DNA of 64,000 bases from an uncultured Candidatus Saccharibacteria bacterium (GCA_947169915.1 CAMVRN010000003.1:21383-85382); one strand, 5' to 3'. Positions 32,520 to 41,787 are shown, numbered from the stretch's first letter. Notes: generated from the letters alone by a model not told the origin. A program made the numbers and translations.

Positions 32520-33500
32520 ATGGCTAAATCGAAAAAGTCTGGTAAAAGAACCAAGACTACCCAACCCGCGAAAGAAGAGAAACTTCTTAAAAACGAAACA
32601 AAAAAGGTGGTGAAAAAAACTAATACCGCTAAGAAGACTGTTAAGCCTTCAAAGACTAAAACAGCAACAGTCGCAATAAAGGCTGAAGAAGTTGCTGAAA
32701 AACCAGCAGAAGAAACCGTAGCTAAAACTGCAAAGACGGGCTTCTTCAAAAAGATGTTTGCTAAGAAATATGAAGGCAATGAAAACATCTTGACCATTTT
32801 CAAGAGCAAAAAGATTTATGGTGCTCTCCTCGGTGAGCTTTTCGGAACGATGTTTATCGCGATGCTTATTCTCACTATCGGTGCATACAACTTTATCTAT
32901 TTATTCTTACTATTTATTGCTGTCTTTGTTGCAGTACACAAAATCTCCGGTGCAAACCTTAACCCAATCGCAACGGTCGGCATGATGGTCACGCGCAGAA
33001 TTTCTCCAATTCGTGGCGTGCTTTATCTTCTTGCTCAGGTAGTCGGTGCATGGATTGGCCTTTCAATCATTACTGCTTTCCTCAATGCTGGCGGTTCTGG
33101 GGTTGAACTCCCAGCTATGACTGCTATTCCTGAAGGAAAATTCTGGTCTGTTACTCTGATTGAATTTTTTGGTGCTACAATGCTCGGTTTCTTCTTTGCC
33201 CGTGCACAACAATTCAAACACAGTTCTTTGACATTCGCTGTTATCGCAACTGGTGGCACAATTATTTCCCTACTACTCGTCTACGTCATTTCCGCAAACT
33301 TCTTCTCACTTGATGGAACTTCAATGCTTAATCCGGCGGTTGCTTTGATGTACCAAATTTTGCCAAAGAGTGCCGATAATGTTGGGCAGCTTCTTGGCGG
33401 TGTTGGACTTGCGCTTGTCACTTACGTCATCTTCCCGATGATTGGTGGTGCGATTGGTTCGCTCTTGTCTGATGCCTCTCAGACGCTCACAGAAGACTAG
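32520..33500 (+). CDS. MIP/aquaporin-family channel with lysine-rich N-terminal tail
   Basis: 326 residues. Residues 1-95 are Lys/Ala/Thr-rich, histone-tail-like (repeats such as TAKKTVKPSKTKTATV), and unusual for this family. The channel core (about 98-320) has six helices and both half-helix NPA boxes, the first altered: SGANLNPIA near 143 (NPI) and GTSMLNPAVALM near 275 (NPA). Aquaporins and glycerol facilitators pass water or small solutes through the membrane; the selectivity cannot be read safely here. TAAGGAGG precedes ATG, and a shared terminator follows. The basic tail could bind RNA, DNA or acidic lipids; this is speculation. Confidence 0.87.
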   Translation: MAKSKKSGKRTKTTQPAKEEKLLKNETKKVVKKTNTAKKTVKPSKTKTATVAIKAEEVAEKPAEETVAKTAKTGFFKKMFAKKYEGNENILTIFKSKKIYGALLGELFGTMFIAMLILTIGAYNFIYLFLLFIAVFVAVHKISGANLNPIATVGMMVTRRISPIRGVLYLLAQVVGAWIGLSIITAFLNAGGSGVELPAMTAIPEGKFWSVTLIEFFGATMLGFFFARAQQFKHSSLTFAVIATGGTIISLLLVYVISANFFSLDGTSMLNPAVALMYQILPKSADNVGQLLGGVGLALVTYVIFPMIGGAIGSLLSDASQTLTED

Positions 33501-33514
33501 GCCATAGAGACTAA

Positions 33515-33545
33515 AAAAGACTGCACCTAAGGTGCGGTCTTTTTG
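33515..33545. terminator. Bidirectional terminator between the aquaporin-like gene and metG
   Basis: AAAAGAC-t-GCACC / GGTGC-g-GTCTTTT with a 3-base loop, U-rich on both strands. Confidence 0.87.
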
Positions 33546-33554
33546 GTTGTCTTT

Positions 33555-34985
33555 TTAGGCTTTCTTGGGGAATAGTGGTTTTGGTACGACAATCTCCGTT
33601 CCGAAAGTATCTAATATATTCTTGCTAGTTGTTGGTAGGAATGGCGATAATAGTTCTGCGATAGCGATGAGTCTTAAATCCAAATCCAGAAGGATTTCTT
33701 TTGCTTTCTCTAGGTCGGTCTTAGCAACGGACCATGGTTGCAAGTCGTTGATGTCTTTGTTGATTTGTTGAATTTTAGTCCAGACATAATCGAATGCTTT
33801 CGAGAATTTAAATTCGTCCATAAGTTGGTTATATTCAGCATCTTTGTGGGCGTTTTCTTTTGCTCTCTCTATAGATTCGACTGAGAGTTCAACATTGTCC
33901 TTTTGGCTTAAGACTGCTAGACGCTGAACTAGATTGCCAAGGTCATTTGCGAGTTCGCCAGAATAGGCTGCATCGAATTTCTCCCACGTGAAGTCTGAAT
34001 CTGCGAAGGTATCAATATGGCGCAAGAAGAAGTAACGGAATGGGTCGAGACCATATTTTCCAAGGATGTCAATTGGGTCTATCACGTTGCCAATAGATTT
34101 ACTCATTTTTTGACCATTAGCTAGAACGTGTCCGTGTGAAAGGATAACTTTTGGTAGTTCGAGCCCTAGCGCGAGTAAAATTGAAGGCCAAATAATTGCA
34201 TGGAATCTCAAGATGTCTTTTCCAACAAATTGTACGTCTGCTGGCCAGTAATCGGAAATATCTTTTTCTGGGTATCCGAGGACTGTGATATAGTTTGCAA
34301 GTGCATCAATCCAGACATACATAACTTGGTCTTCGTCGTGTGGAACCGAAATGCCCCACGAGAGGTTTTTGCGCGGGCGAGAAATGGATACGTCTGGAGA
34401 GTCCTCCAAAAGTCTAAGAACTTCTTTTTTTCGGAAGTCCGGAAGGATTTTTAGGCGGTCATTTTCGATTGCTTCCTTGATTTGAGGCTTGAAATTGGAG
34501 ATGCGTAAATAGTAATTCTTTTCAGAGAGGCGTTCGTATTTCGTTTGATGGTCTGGGCAGATGCCATTGTTTTCTTCATATTCTTTATCAGTAATGAAGC
34601 CTTCGCATCCAGAGCAATACCATCCTTCGTAGTCGGATGGATAGATATGGTCTTTAATTTTATCCCATATTAGTTGTACGAGGCGTTCGTGTTCTGGGTC
34701 GGAGGTGCGAATGAAATCTGTCGGCTCAACGCCAAGTTTTGCGATGAATTCACGGAAGATATTGGCGTTCTCTTCTACGTATTGTTCGACGGGAATGCCT
34801 TGTGCGGTGGCCTTGTTGAATATTTTATTACCGTGTTCATCGGTTCCAGCTTGAAATCGAACACTTATCCCCTGTTCTTTTTTATAGCGTGAGTAGACAT
34901 CCGCTAATAGATAGTCTAATGCGTGACCAACATGAGGTTTGCCATTAACATACGGAATGGCAGTGGTAATATATTGATTTTTCAT
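33555..34985 (-). CDS. metG: Methionine--tRNA ligase
   Basis: 476-residue class I synthetase charging elongator and initiator tRNA-Met. The HIGH-type motif is AIPYVNGKPHVGHALDY (9-25), the zinc knot is WYCSGCEGFITDKEY...GICPDH, and KMSKSIGNVIDP lies near residue 300. It ends after the anticodon-binding helical bundle and lacks the C-terminal tRNA-binding (Arc1p/EMAPII-like) domain found in many bacterial MetRS. It is 12 bases after the Pro-rich membrane-protein gene and is probably co-transcribed with it; an A/T-rich TAATAAT-like sequence lies before its ATG with no Shine-Dalgarno. Confidence 0.96.
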   Translation of the reverse strand: MKNQYITTAIPYVNGKPHVGHALDYLLADVYSRYKKEQGISVRFQAGTDEHGNKIFNKATAQGIPVEQYVEENANIFREFIAKLGVEPTDFIRTSDPEHERLVQLIWDKIKDHIYPSDYEGWYCSGCEGFITDKEYEENNGICPDHQTKYERLSEKNYYLRISNFKPQIKEAIENDRLKILPDFRKKEVLRLLEDSPDVSISRPRKNLSWGISVPHDEDQVMYVWIDALANYITVLGYPEKDISDYWPADVQFVGKDILRFHAIIWPSILLALGLELPKVILSHGHVLANGQKMSKSIGNVIDPIDILGKYGLDPFRYFFLRHIDTFADSDFTWEKFDAAYSGELANDLGNLVQRLAVLSQKDNVELSVESIERAKENAHKDAEYNQLMDEFKFSKAFDYVWTKIQQINKDINDLQPWSVAKTDLEKAKEILLDLDLRLIAIAELLSPFLPTTSKNILDTFGTEIVVPKPLFPKKA

Positions 34986-34997
34986 AGTGAATTATTT

Positions 34998-35594
34998 TTA
35001 GATTACAAAGGCGATAACGAGGATGAGAGCAACGATGATGATTGCGGAGCCAGCGACAATCGCAACAACTGGATTGATTTTTTTGCCATCAAGGAATGAC
35101 GGTTTTTTGATTCTGTGAGCCGTGGCCCCATCTGGTTGTGATGCAGGGTCGTTGAAAGCAACGGATGGAGTGGTTTTTTGCGGTTCGCCTTCAGCCGGTG
35201 TAGTGGGTTGTTCTGGAGTTGGATTGGTATCCATTGTAGGAGCTGCGGTCGCAAAAGGTGATTCGTCTGGAGCTGGTCCTTCAACCGAAACAGCAGCAGG
35301 TTGTTCTGGAGCTGGTGTTGCGCCATCTGGAACATCGGCAATTGCCTCTTGAAGGAGAGCTGGGTCAATTGTTGGCATTTCCGGTATTCCTGCTGGTGCT
35401 TCTGGTATTGCTGGGGCTGGGTTTCCTGTTATCGGAGCTTGCGGTGCTGCCATTTCGGGAGAAGCAGGCATACCCAAATCTGGAGTAGCAGCTGCTGCAG
35501 GGTTAAAAGACTGAGTAGGGTTCATCATCGGCTCAACTGGCATTTGTGGCTGGACCGGATTCTGCATTCCTGGATTCATTGGATCTTGATTCAT
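34998..35594 (-). CDS. Pro/Ala/Met-rich tail-anchored membrane protein
   Basis: No family recognised. 198 residues. A long low-complexity N-terminal region rich in Pro, Ala, Met and Gln (1-165) is followed by KKPSFLDGKKINP and one C-terminal hydrophobic helix at about 174-198 (VVAIVAGSAIIIVALILVIAFVI). Positive charges before the helix place the disordered part in the cytoplasm. GGGAG lies eight bases before ATG. It precedes metG and resembles the disordered-head membrane proteins at 3806 and 4789. Confidence 0.7.
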   Translation of the reverse strand: MNQDPMNPGMQNPVQPQMPVEPMMNPTQSFNPAAAATPDLGMPASPEMAAPQAPITGNPAPAIPEAPAGIPEMPTIDPALLQEAIADVPDGATPAPEQPAAVSVEGPAPDESPFATAAPTMDTNPTPEQPTTPAEGEPQKTTPSVAFNDPASQPDGATAHRIKKPSFLDGKKINPVVAIVAGSAIIIVALILVIAFVI

Positions 35595-35636
35595 TTTTCT
35601 CTCCCTTAGAATTATAAAAATCTTATTTTAATTGTA

Positions 35637-36425
35637 TTATTTTTTTAGTGTTTTTGCAAGCATAGCGTAATCATCTAATGTGAGGTCTGCTGGACGAATG
35701 TTCGTGCTAAATCCAAGTGTTTCGAGGATGGTTTCGGTTTCGTCTTTTGAAAGACCGGTAAATGATGCAAGGTTTGCAGAAAGTTTTTTGCGCGGGTTCG
35801 CAAATGATTTATGAACGAAATCAAGTATGTCGTTTGACGCCTTTGGTTTCTCGTGAGGCTCAAGTATCAAAACTCTTGAGTCAACTTTTGGTGGTGGAGT
35901 GAAGAATTCTTTCGTGACAATTGGACCAAGATGCGCGATCGCAAAATTATCAATAAAAAGGCTTAGAGATGAGTTGTGCTGGTTCGACTCGTCCGGACAA
36001 GCTTTTTCGGCGACTTCTTTTTGAACAAGTAGGACAATTTTTTCAGGTTTTGTTTTACTAGTAAGTAGTTTTTCAATGATTGGGGAGGTGATATAATACG
36101 GAATATTTCCGGCAACTACGAACGGCTCAGATATTTGCCCAAGGTCAAACCTTAGAAAATCCTGATTGATTACTTCGAGGTTTTTGCCCGGGAAAGACTT
36201 TGGAAGGTTGTTCGCGAGTTGTTCGTCAAATTCGACTGCGATAACTTTTTCGAACCGTTTTAAAAGACTTGACGTAAGTGTACCGAGTCCTGGACCGATT
36301 TCGATACAAATTCTAACGTTTTTTGATAAAGACTTTTCTGGCAGGTCGCATGCTATTTCGGAAATTAGGTCGAGGGTTTGGCGGTCTTTCAGCCAGTTTT
36401 GTCCTAGAGATTTTTTATTTTTCAT
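35637..36425 (-). CDS. rsmA: 16S rRNA dimethyladenosine transferase
   Basis: 262 residues, the usual KsgA/RsmA size. It dimethylates two adjacent adenosines in the 3' terminal helix of 16S rRNA late in small-subunit assembly. The N-terminal KKSLGQNWLKD is the family start motif. The SAM site is CIEIGPGLGTLTSSLL, and the catalytic NIPYYITSPII is the NLPY-type motif. The C-terminal domain has FANPRKKLSANL. The ATG is one base after the stop of the G5/3D gene, so translation is coupled. Confidence 0.95.
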   Translation of the reverse strand: MKNKKSLGQNWLKDRQTLDLISEIACDLPEKSLSKNVRICIEIGPGLGTLTSSLLKRFEKVIAVEFDEQLANNLPKSFPGKNLEVINQDFLRFDLGQISEPFVVAGNIPYYITSPIIEKLLTSKTKPEKIVLLVQKEVAEKACPDESNQHNSSLSLFIDNFAIAHLGPIVTKEFFTPPPKVDSRVLILEPHEKPKASNDILDFVHKSFANPRKKLSANLASFTGLSKDETETILETLGFSTNIRPADLTLDDYAMLAKTLKK

Positions 36426-36426
36426 T

Positions 36427-37500
36427 CTAAATCCCGTTTGGTGTTGTCCAGTCAGTTGCTAAGTCGAAGTTTTCGGGCCTTGTACTGACAAAGCTTCCTG
36501 TATCATAGACCTTTCCGAGCCCGAGTGATGTCTCGACGATGCTGCAGCGAGGATATCTATCAAGCGCAGCGGCAACGATGACGTATCCGTCGTCGTCAAT
36601 TTTTGCACCATCATCGCGGACACTATAACTCGTTTTGCCACAGAAGCCCATCACGCCAGACATATTAAGGTCGTAATAAGTTTCTTCACGTTCGACATAA
36701 TCGCCGTTTAGATTTTTTGCGGTGTAATGATTTCGACCCATAGATGCGGTTAGTGGTTTAGCATCTTTGATTGCTGTACCGACTGCGACGATACGGGTAA
36801 CTGGTTCACGAATTATTTCGCTTGAAACTAGTTCCCTTTCAATTTCTACGCCGTTGACACTTTTTACTTTGTAAATTTTTTTTACTTTTCCTAACTCGCC
36901 GAGTTGGCGTACTTCTTCAGAACCAACAGGAATATCGTAATCGCGCACAGTTTCGGTGTCGAATTCCACATCTTCTTCAATTGTGACTATAGAGCCTTCG
37001 CCACGAATGATTTTGTAGGCGAGCGAGACTCCAGTTTCTAGAAAGTTAGTCGTCGTGACCATTTCGATTTTATCGTCGTCATAGACTTCGAATCCGGCGG
37101 AGCGAACAGCGGTTTTTGGGTCGTAGCTGGTAACGTTTGCGATTTTTTGGACGGTGTTTTCGATAATAACGACAGGGCGTGAGCGATAGATATTGATAAA
37201 GAATAGGTCAGAATCGAGAACCGTTTCTATATTTGGATAGACTGAATCGGAGGCATCTAATTTGATTTCAAGACGCTCTAGAACTTCGCCGACGGTTGAT
37301 GCATCGGTTTTTACGGTTGTTTTGTTTCCATTATCAAAAACGGTGACAAAATGTTCGTTACCAGAAATAGAATATTCAACTTCGCCATCGTTGCCTTCCG
37401 CAAAGGAAGCAGTTGGCGCAATTTTGAGACCAAGAACGAAAAAAGTGGCCATTAACAAAAAGCCTAAGACATAAATAGGTATGTCGGACTTAGTCCTCAT
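36427..37500 (-). CDS. Secreted G5 and 3D domain protein (YabE-like)
   Basis: 357 residues. A membrane or signal segment lies at about 9-33. Two DUF348-type repeats follow at about 45-165 (TTVKTDASTVGEVLERLEIKL; TVQKIANVTSYDPKTAVRSAGFEV), then a G5 domain at about 165-245 (VEFDTETVRDYDIPVGSEEVRQLGELG). A C-terminal 3D-like domain spans about 275-350, with the aspartates of AALDRYP, YDTGSF and FDLATDW. Such proteins are wall-acting and related to Rpf/MltA-type enzymes; the three Asp of the 3D fold suggest it is active. TATAAT seven bases before ATG makes it leaderless. rsmA follows one base later, as yabE sits near ksgA in Firmicutes. Confidence 0.87.
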   Translation of the reverse strand: MRTKSDIPIYVLGFLLMATFFVLGLKIAPTASFAEGNDGEVEYSISGNEHFVTVFDNGNKTTVKTDASTVGEVLERLEIKLDASDSVYPNIETVLDSDLFFINIYRSRPVVIIENTVQKIANVTSYDPKTAVRSAGFEVYDDDKIEMVTTTNFLETGVSLAYKIIRGEGSIVTIEEDVEFDTETVRDYDIPVGSEEVRQLGELGKVKKIYKVKSVNGVEIERELVSSEIIREPVTRIVAVGTAIKDAKPLTASMGRNHYTAKNLNGDYVEREETYYDLNMSGVMGFCGKTSYSVRDDGAKIDDDGYVIVAAALDRYPRCSIVETSLGLGKVYDTGSFVSTRPENFDLATDWTTPNGI

Positions 37501-37513
37501 GTTTTATATTATA

Positions 37514-38701
37514 CTAAATTTCTAAAGCTTTGTCCATCTGTGGGTCGCGGAAATGGTTGATGTCATCATAGGTGTTTGTGACTTCAACGTCTGGTTCGAT
37601 GCCTGAGAGGTTGATGGTGTTTCCGAGAGGAGTGTACCAGTGAGCGCTTGTGACTTTAAGTGTGGTGCCGTAGGAAAGGTTTAACATGGTCTGGACGACG
37701 CCTTTGCCATAGGTTTTCTCGCCCACAATGGTTGCTTTCTCGTAGTCTTTAAGAGCACCTGCGACGATTTCGGAAGCGGAAGCGGTCGTACTGTTGGTAA
37801 GCACTATGGTCTTTATGTTCTCGAACGAGGCTTTCCCTCTTGCGGAGTAGGTGATATCGTCGACTAAAGTGGTTTTTGATTTTTGAATGAGGATTTTTTC
37901 ATTATCAAGCCAGAGCGAAAGTAAATCGCGGGCGGCGCTAACGTATCCTCCCCCGTTACTGCGGAGGTCAAGAATGATTTTCTTTGTTCCTTTCTCGAGT
38001 ATTTCTTTCGCAAAACCTTGTACCATGGTACCAGTGTCGGTGTCGAAACGAGTGACGGTTATAACGGCAGTATCGTTTTCTTTGTAGGTTACGTAAGCAG
38101 AAACATTATTGATGGTTTCGCGAGTGAGAGTGAATGTTTTTTCTTCCCCGTCACGAACAATGGTGAGTTCGACGGTGGTTCCCTCAGCCCCGCGGACAAC
38201 TTCCGCAATCTCTTCGGACGCCCAATTATAAACTTCTTCGCCGTTTACCTTATAGAGGATATCTCCTGCGAGAATCCCTGCTTCGCGAGCCGGATTATTC
38301 GGGAGAGTTCTTAGGACGTGTACGTATCCGTCACGTAGGCCCATTTCAATGCCAACGCCAGCCCCGACGTCACCATGGAGGGCTTTGTTGAATTCGGTTG
38401 TCTCTTCCCGGCTTAAGTATTCGGTATAGACGTCGCCAACGGCTTCCACCAAGCCGTGTTTGGCGCCATCAATGATTTTGTCTTTGTCTAAATCTCCGTC
38501 GTAATTTTGAGCCAGAGTCGAATAAACCTCGTCGAGTTCATTCCAGGAGATTTTATTTGTTGAAGATAACTTACCGCCAAGATACGGTGCGAAATTATTG
38601 AAATTGATACCTAGAAAAATACCAATAATAAGAGTTACGGCTGCAGCGACGATTGCACTACCAAGTTTGACTTGCTTAGCCTTCCAATTGATTCTAGACA
38701 T
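37514..38701 (-). CDS. ctpA: C-terminal processing peptidase (S41 family)
   Basis: 395 residues. An N-terminal membrane anchor lies at about 13-35, a PDZ domain at about 110-185 (VGIEMGLRDGYVHVLRTLPNNPAREAG in pieces; GDILYKVNGEEV), and the S41 catalytic domain after it. The catalytic Ser is S310 in TASASEIVAGAL and the Lys is K333 in TYGKGVVQ. It trims exported proteins outside the membrane. TACAAT with upstream TGC (38708-38713) ends six bases before ATG: leaderless. It lies between the CHAP hydrolase and the G5/3D protein genes, so its substrates may be wall enzymes. Confidence 0.94.
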   Translation of the reverse strand: MSRINWKAKQVKLGSAIVAAAVTLIIGIFLGINFNNFAPYLGGKLSSTNKISWNELDEVYSTLAQNYDGDLDKDKIIDGAKHGLVEAVGDVYTEYLSREETTEFNKALHGDVGAGVGIEMGLRDGYVHVLRTLPNNPAREAGILAGDILYKVNGEEVYNWASEEIAEVVRGAEGTTVELTIVRDGEEKTFTLTRETINNVSAYVTYKENDTAVITVTRFDTDTGTMVQGFAKEILEKGTKKIILDLRSNGGGYVSAARDLLSLWLDNEKILIQKSKTTLVDDITYSARGKASFENIKTIVLTNSTTASASEIVAGALKDYEKATIVGEKTYGKGVVQTMLNLSYGTTLKVTSAHWYTPLGNTINLSGIEPDVEVTNTYDDINHFRDPQMDKALEI

Positions 38702-38734
38702 ATAATTATTGTAGCATAAACGACAAGCAACGTG

Positions 38735-39847
38735 CTAGTCAAAATGGATGAAAACTAGACCATAGGTTGGGACTTCGTAGCGGTAACCGTAATCGCCTGG
38801 CAAGTGAGAGAATGAAGAGCCATAGTTGTTGTATTCTGAGACGTTGATTGTTCCATCGCTATTAACGCCTTCAACCCACATGACGTGCCCGACTTCACCA
38901 CCATTATCGACGGCGACAGTGAATGGCTCTGGGTTGCGGTCTACGGTGTATCCGCGATTTACTGCTGATTCGTCCCACATGTTCGCATTGCCCCAATAAT
39001 AGATATCGACACCCCAGTGTTCAGTTGCTTTGTAGGCGGCGTAGTGGACACACTGACAGACGTATCCCCAACCGTCCCACCAAGCTAAATTGCTTTCAGG
39101 ACAATCGTTTTGATATGGGTATGTGTTGACGCCAAAGCCTGCGACGCCAGTGCCGTTACGGGAAGCGATTTCTTCGGCGATGCGTTGAATCTTTTCTTGG
39201 CGCGCTTCTTCTGCTTCTTCGCTATAAGCTTCGGCGTTGTTGCGGTATTGTTGCATGAGACGCTGTTGTTCTTCGCGACGTTGTTTAATGACGGCTTTTT
39301 GGTTTTTCTGGTCTTCAATGAGTTTATCGACTTCGGCTTTGTCGCTTTCGAGCTCATCCTTAATGGATTTTACGTTCTTGGCGGAAAGATTAATTTGCTG
39401 TTTGATGGTCTCGGCGCGTGCCTGTCGCTCGGTCAAATCGGAAATAGTGCTGCTGCTCGCGAGAATCATGATGGTTTCTGGCTCGGAGTCAAAATAGTTA
39501 TCAACTAGGAGGGATGCTAAAGCATTTTTTTGTGCTTCGAGTTTTTCCTCGTTGACCTTAATCTTTGTCGCTAATTCTGCAGCAACAGCTTCGTTTGAAG
39601 CAATTTTTGCTTCGATGGCATAGATTTCTAGTTCGATACCTTGAATGACTTCTTCGAGAGATTCTGCGGCTCTGACTGCTTCGGCGGCTTTTTGGCGAGC
39701 TTCGGCTTCACGGGCGGCGGCGGCTTGGCATTCATCCGTATTACAGACAGCGTAGACACCATAGTTTGCGGTGATGACTAGGGTGCTTGAAATAAGCATC
39801 ACGACGAGAGCGACGACAATGATTTTGAATCTTCTAAGCATTACCAT
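38735..39847 (-). CDS. PcsB-like coiled-coil CHAP-domain peptidoglycan hydrolase
   Basis: 370 residues. Signal peptide or anchor at about 6-33, then a long coiled coil at about 40-230 with a helical break near 118-140, as in PcsB and RipC/CwlO-type proteins. A C-terminal CHAP domain (about 250-370) has Cys266 in CQCVHYA and His321 in GHVMWVEGV. It should cut peptidoglycan peptides during division. It lies directly downstream of ftsE-ftsX, and FtsEX is known to activate coiled-coil hydrolases of this type across the membrane, so the three probably form one machine. TATATT six bases before ATG: leaderless. Confidence 0.93.
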   Translation of the reverse strand: MVMLRRFKIIVVALVVMLISSTLVITANYGVYAVCNTDECQAAAAREAEARQKAAEAVRAAESLEEVIQGIELEIYAIEAKIASNEAVAAELATKIKVNEEKLEAQKNALASLLVDNYFDSEPETIMILASSSTISDLTERQARAETIKQQINLSAKNVKSIKDELESDKAEVDKLIEDQKNQKAVIKQRREEQQRLMQQYRNNAEAYSEEAEEARQEKIQRIAEEIASRNGTGVAGFGVNTYPYQNDCPESNLAWWDGWGYVCQCVHYAAYKATEHWGVDIYYWGNANMWDESAVNRGYTVDRNPEPFTVAVDNGGEVGHVMWVEGVNSDGTINVSEYNNYGSSFSHLPGDYGYRYEVPTYGLVFIHFD

Positions 39848-39891
39848 GATTAAAATATAACACTTTATGCTTAAAAGTGCAATAATTTCTA

Positions 39892-40923
39892 TTATTTAGA
39901 TGGGTTACGGAGGTATTTTTGAATTGCGAGTCGAGCGGAAATAATACCGATGAAGCTTCCAGCGAGAATCATTGCAAGAATGACAAGAACGATTTTATTA
40001 GAGTTGACAATATTGGAAACCGTGTCGACGTTTATACCATATTTTGCTAGACGCGGTTCAAGGAAGTGAAAGCCAAGATAGCTCAGGCCGGAAGCAAGAA
40101 TGCCAGAAACTACGCCAGATAGTTGCGCTTCGACTATGAATGGGCCTCGGATGAAGTAGCTATCAGCACCGACGAGTTTCATCATGTAAATCTCTTCTCT
40201 GCGAGAGAAGATGGCCATACGAATCGTGTTAAAGATAACGAGAACGGAAATAACGATAAATACGGCAGAAAGTATAATGCCGCCTGTCGTTGCAATGTTC
40301 GCCCAACGTGTAATTGTTGCAATTTCGGCTTTATTTACATCGTAGGTCGGCTCTTCGGTCTCGTCGAGATTTTTAACGAAATTGATATCGGACGCGACGA
40401 TTTCTTTGATAGAATCGAGGTTTTCAGTATCGTGCACCTTGAGGCGCATAGTCGATTGCATGGTTGAAATCATAGTTGCGCGCATATCCATGTCTGGGTC
40501 TTCAAGAGTTTCAATGAGGAGCGTGTTGTTGGCGTTCTCTTTCAAAAAGTTTTCATATTCTTCTTCGCTAGTGCGAACTTCGACAGACTTAACATTGGAA
40601 TCGTTCTCCATAACCTGCTTTAAAACCTCGAGGGTTTCTTTTCCTGTTCCTGGCTTAAAAAAGAGAGTAATATCAATTTTGTCGCGCATAGTGTTGGCAG
40701 TTTCGGACAAAACTACGGTGGCGACGAGAGTTATTGAAAGGATGATCAACGTGATAGTCATCACGAGCGTAGCCGCGGTTGAAAGCCAGATATTACGGCC
40801 GAAATTGATAGCGCCATATTTGACCACGCGACGAGCGGAGCGAATTCTTTTTGTACGTCCGTTCTTTGTGAGTGCCTTCAGATTCTTTTTTGTTGCCTGT
40901 TTCTTAGATGGTTGTTTAGCCAT
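39892..40923 (-). CDS. ftsX: Cell division protein FtsX
   Basis: 343 residues. A basic cytoplasmic N-terminus precedes TM1 at about 50-75, a large external loop at about 76-205 (DITLFFKPGTGKETLEVLKQ...), and three further helices after 215 (GGIILSAVFIVISVLVIFNTIRMAIFSRREEIYMMKLVGA is the typical FtsX/ABC permease region; here quoted in pieces by family). It is the membrane partner of the FtsE ATPase. It begins two bases after the ftsE stop codon. Confidence 0.94.
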   Translation of the reverse strand: MAKQPSKKQATKKNLKALTKNGRTKRIRSARRVVKYGAINFGRNIWLSTAATLVMTITLIILSITLVATVVLSETANTMRDKIDITLFFKPGTGKETLEVLKQVMENDSNVKSVEVRTSEEEYENFLKENANNTLLIETLEDPDMDMRATMISTMQSTMRLKVHDTENLDSIKEIVASDINFVKNLDETEEPTYDVNKAEIATITRWANIATTGGIILSAVFIVISVLVIFNTIRMAIFSRREEIYMMKLVGADSYFIRGPFIVEAQLSGVVSGILASGLSYLGFHFLEPRLAKYGINVDTVSNIVNSNKIVLVILAMILAGSFIGIISARLAIQKYLRNPSK

Positions 40924-40925
40924 AA

Positions 40926-41762
40926 TTAGATGACCTTTCTCCTAATACGAGGTTTTTTAGGCGCAGCTTTTGGCTTTTGTTTAGGAGCTGAGGAAATAGT
41001 CGTACGAGGCGGTTCTTCTTTGAGTGCAAAGCCAGGGGCTTTTGGCGAATTATCGATGATGATTTCTGGCTCGCCGTCGAGTTTGTAGATACCACCGGTC
41101 TTTTGGTCGGCGACGATGCGACCGTTCTTTAAGGTGATAACTCGTTTATCAAGCATGTTAACTATGTTTTGGTTGTGGGTGGTAACGAGGACGGTAGTTC
41201 CAAAGTCGTTAATTTTTTGAAGTAAAGTGATTATCTCGGCAGAAGTGACACTATCGAGGTTTGCCGTTGGCTCGTCTGCAATGAGGATTTTTGGCTGTCT
41301 AGCAACAGAACGAGCTATGGAAACGCGTTGTTGTTGACCGCCAGAGAGTTGGTTTGGAAATTTGTTTGCTTGGTCTATAAGACCGACGAGTTCGAGGACT
41401 TTAGGGACGGTGTGTTTGATTTCGCGAGTGGACATTCCGGCGATTTCGAGAGCGAAAGCTACGTTCTCATAAACGGTACGGCGTGGGAGAAGCTTGAAGT
41501 CTTGAAAGACGACGCCAAGGCGGCGGCGATAATGAGGAATATGACGACGACGGATATAGTCGAGGTCGATGCCACCAATGATTATTTTTCCGGAATCGGG
41601 GTCTTCTTCCTTGGTAATCATTTTCATCAAAGTTGACTTACCGGCACCAGATTTGCCAACAAGAAAGACGAATTCGTTAGGCTCGATATGGAGAGAGACG
41701 TCATCCAGTGCGGGATGTTTGTCTCCTGGGTAGATTTTAGTGATATGATCGAGCAATATCAT
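40926..41762 (-). CDS. ftsE: Cell division ATP-binding protein FtsE
   Basis: 278 residues; the ABC ATPase core (about 1-222) has Walker A GKSGAGKST (36-44), signature LSGGQQQRVSIAR and Walker B ILIADEPT. Beyond the core is a C-terminal extension of about 55 residues, longer than typical FtsE (about 225), Pro/Lys-rich and ending RIRRKVI. With FtsX it drives wall-hydrolase activation at the septum. TAATAT with upstream TGG (41770-41775) ends seven bases before ATG: leaderless. First gene of ftsE-ftsX followed by the CHAP hydrolase. Confidence 0.95.
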   Translation of the reverse strand: MILLDHITKIYPGDKHPALDDVSLHIEPNEFVFLVGKSGAGKSTLMKMITKEEDPDSGKIIIGGIDLDYIRRRHIPHYRRRLGVVFQDFKLLPRRTVYENVAFALEIAGMSTREIKHTVPKVLELVGLIDQANKFPNQLSGGQQQRVSIARSVARQPKILIADEPTANLDSVTSAEIITLLQKINDFGTTVLVTTHNQNIVNMLDKRVITLKNGRIVADQKTGGIYKLDGEPEIIIDNSPKAPGFALKEEPPRTTISSAPKQKPKAAPKKPRIRRKVI

Positions 41763-41787
41763 ACACTATATATTACCATAACTAGAA

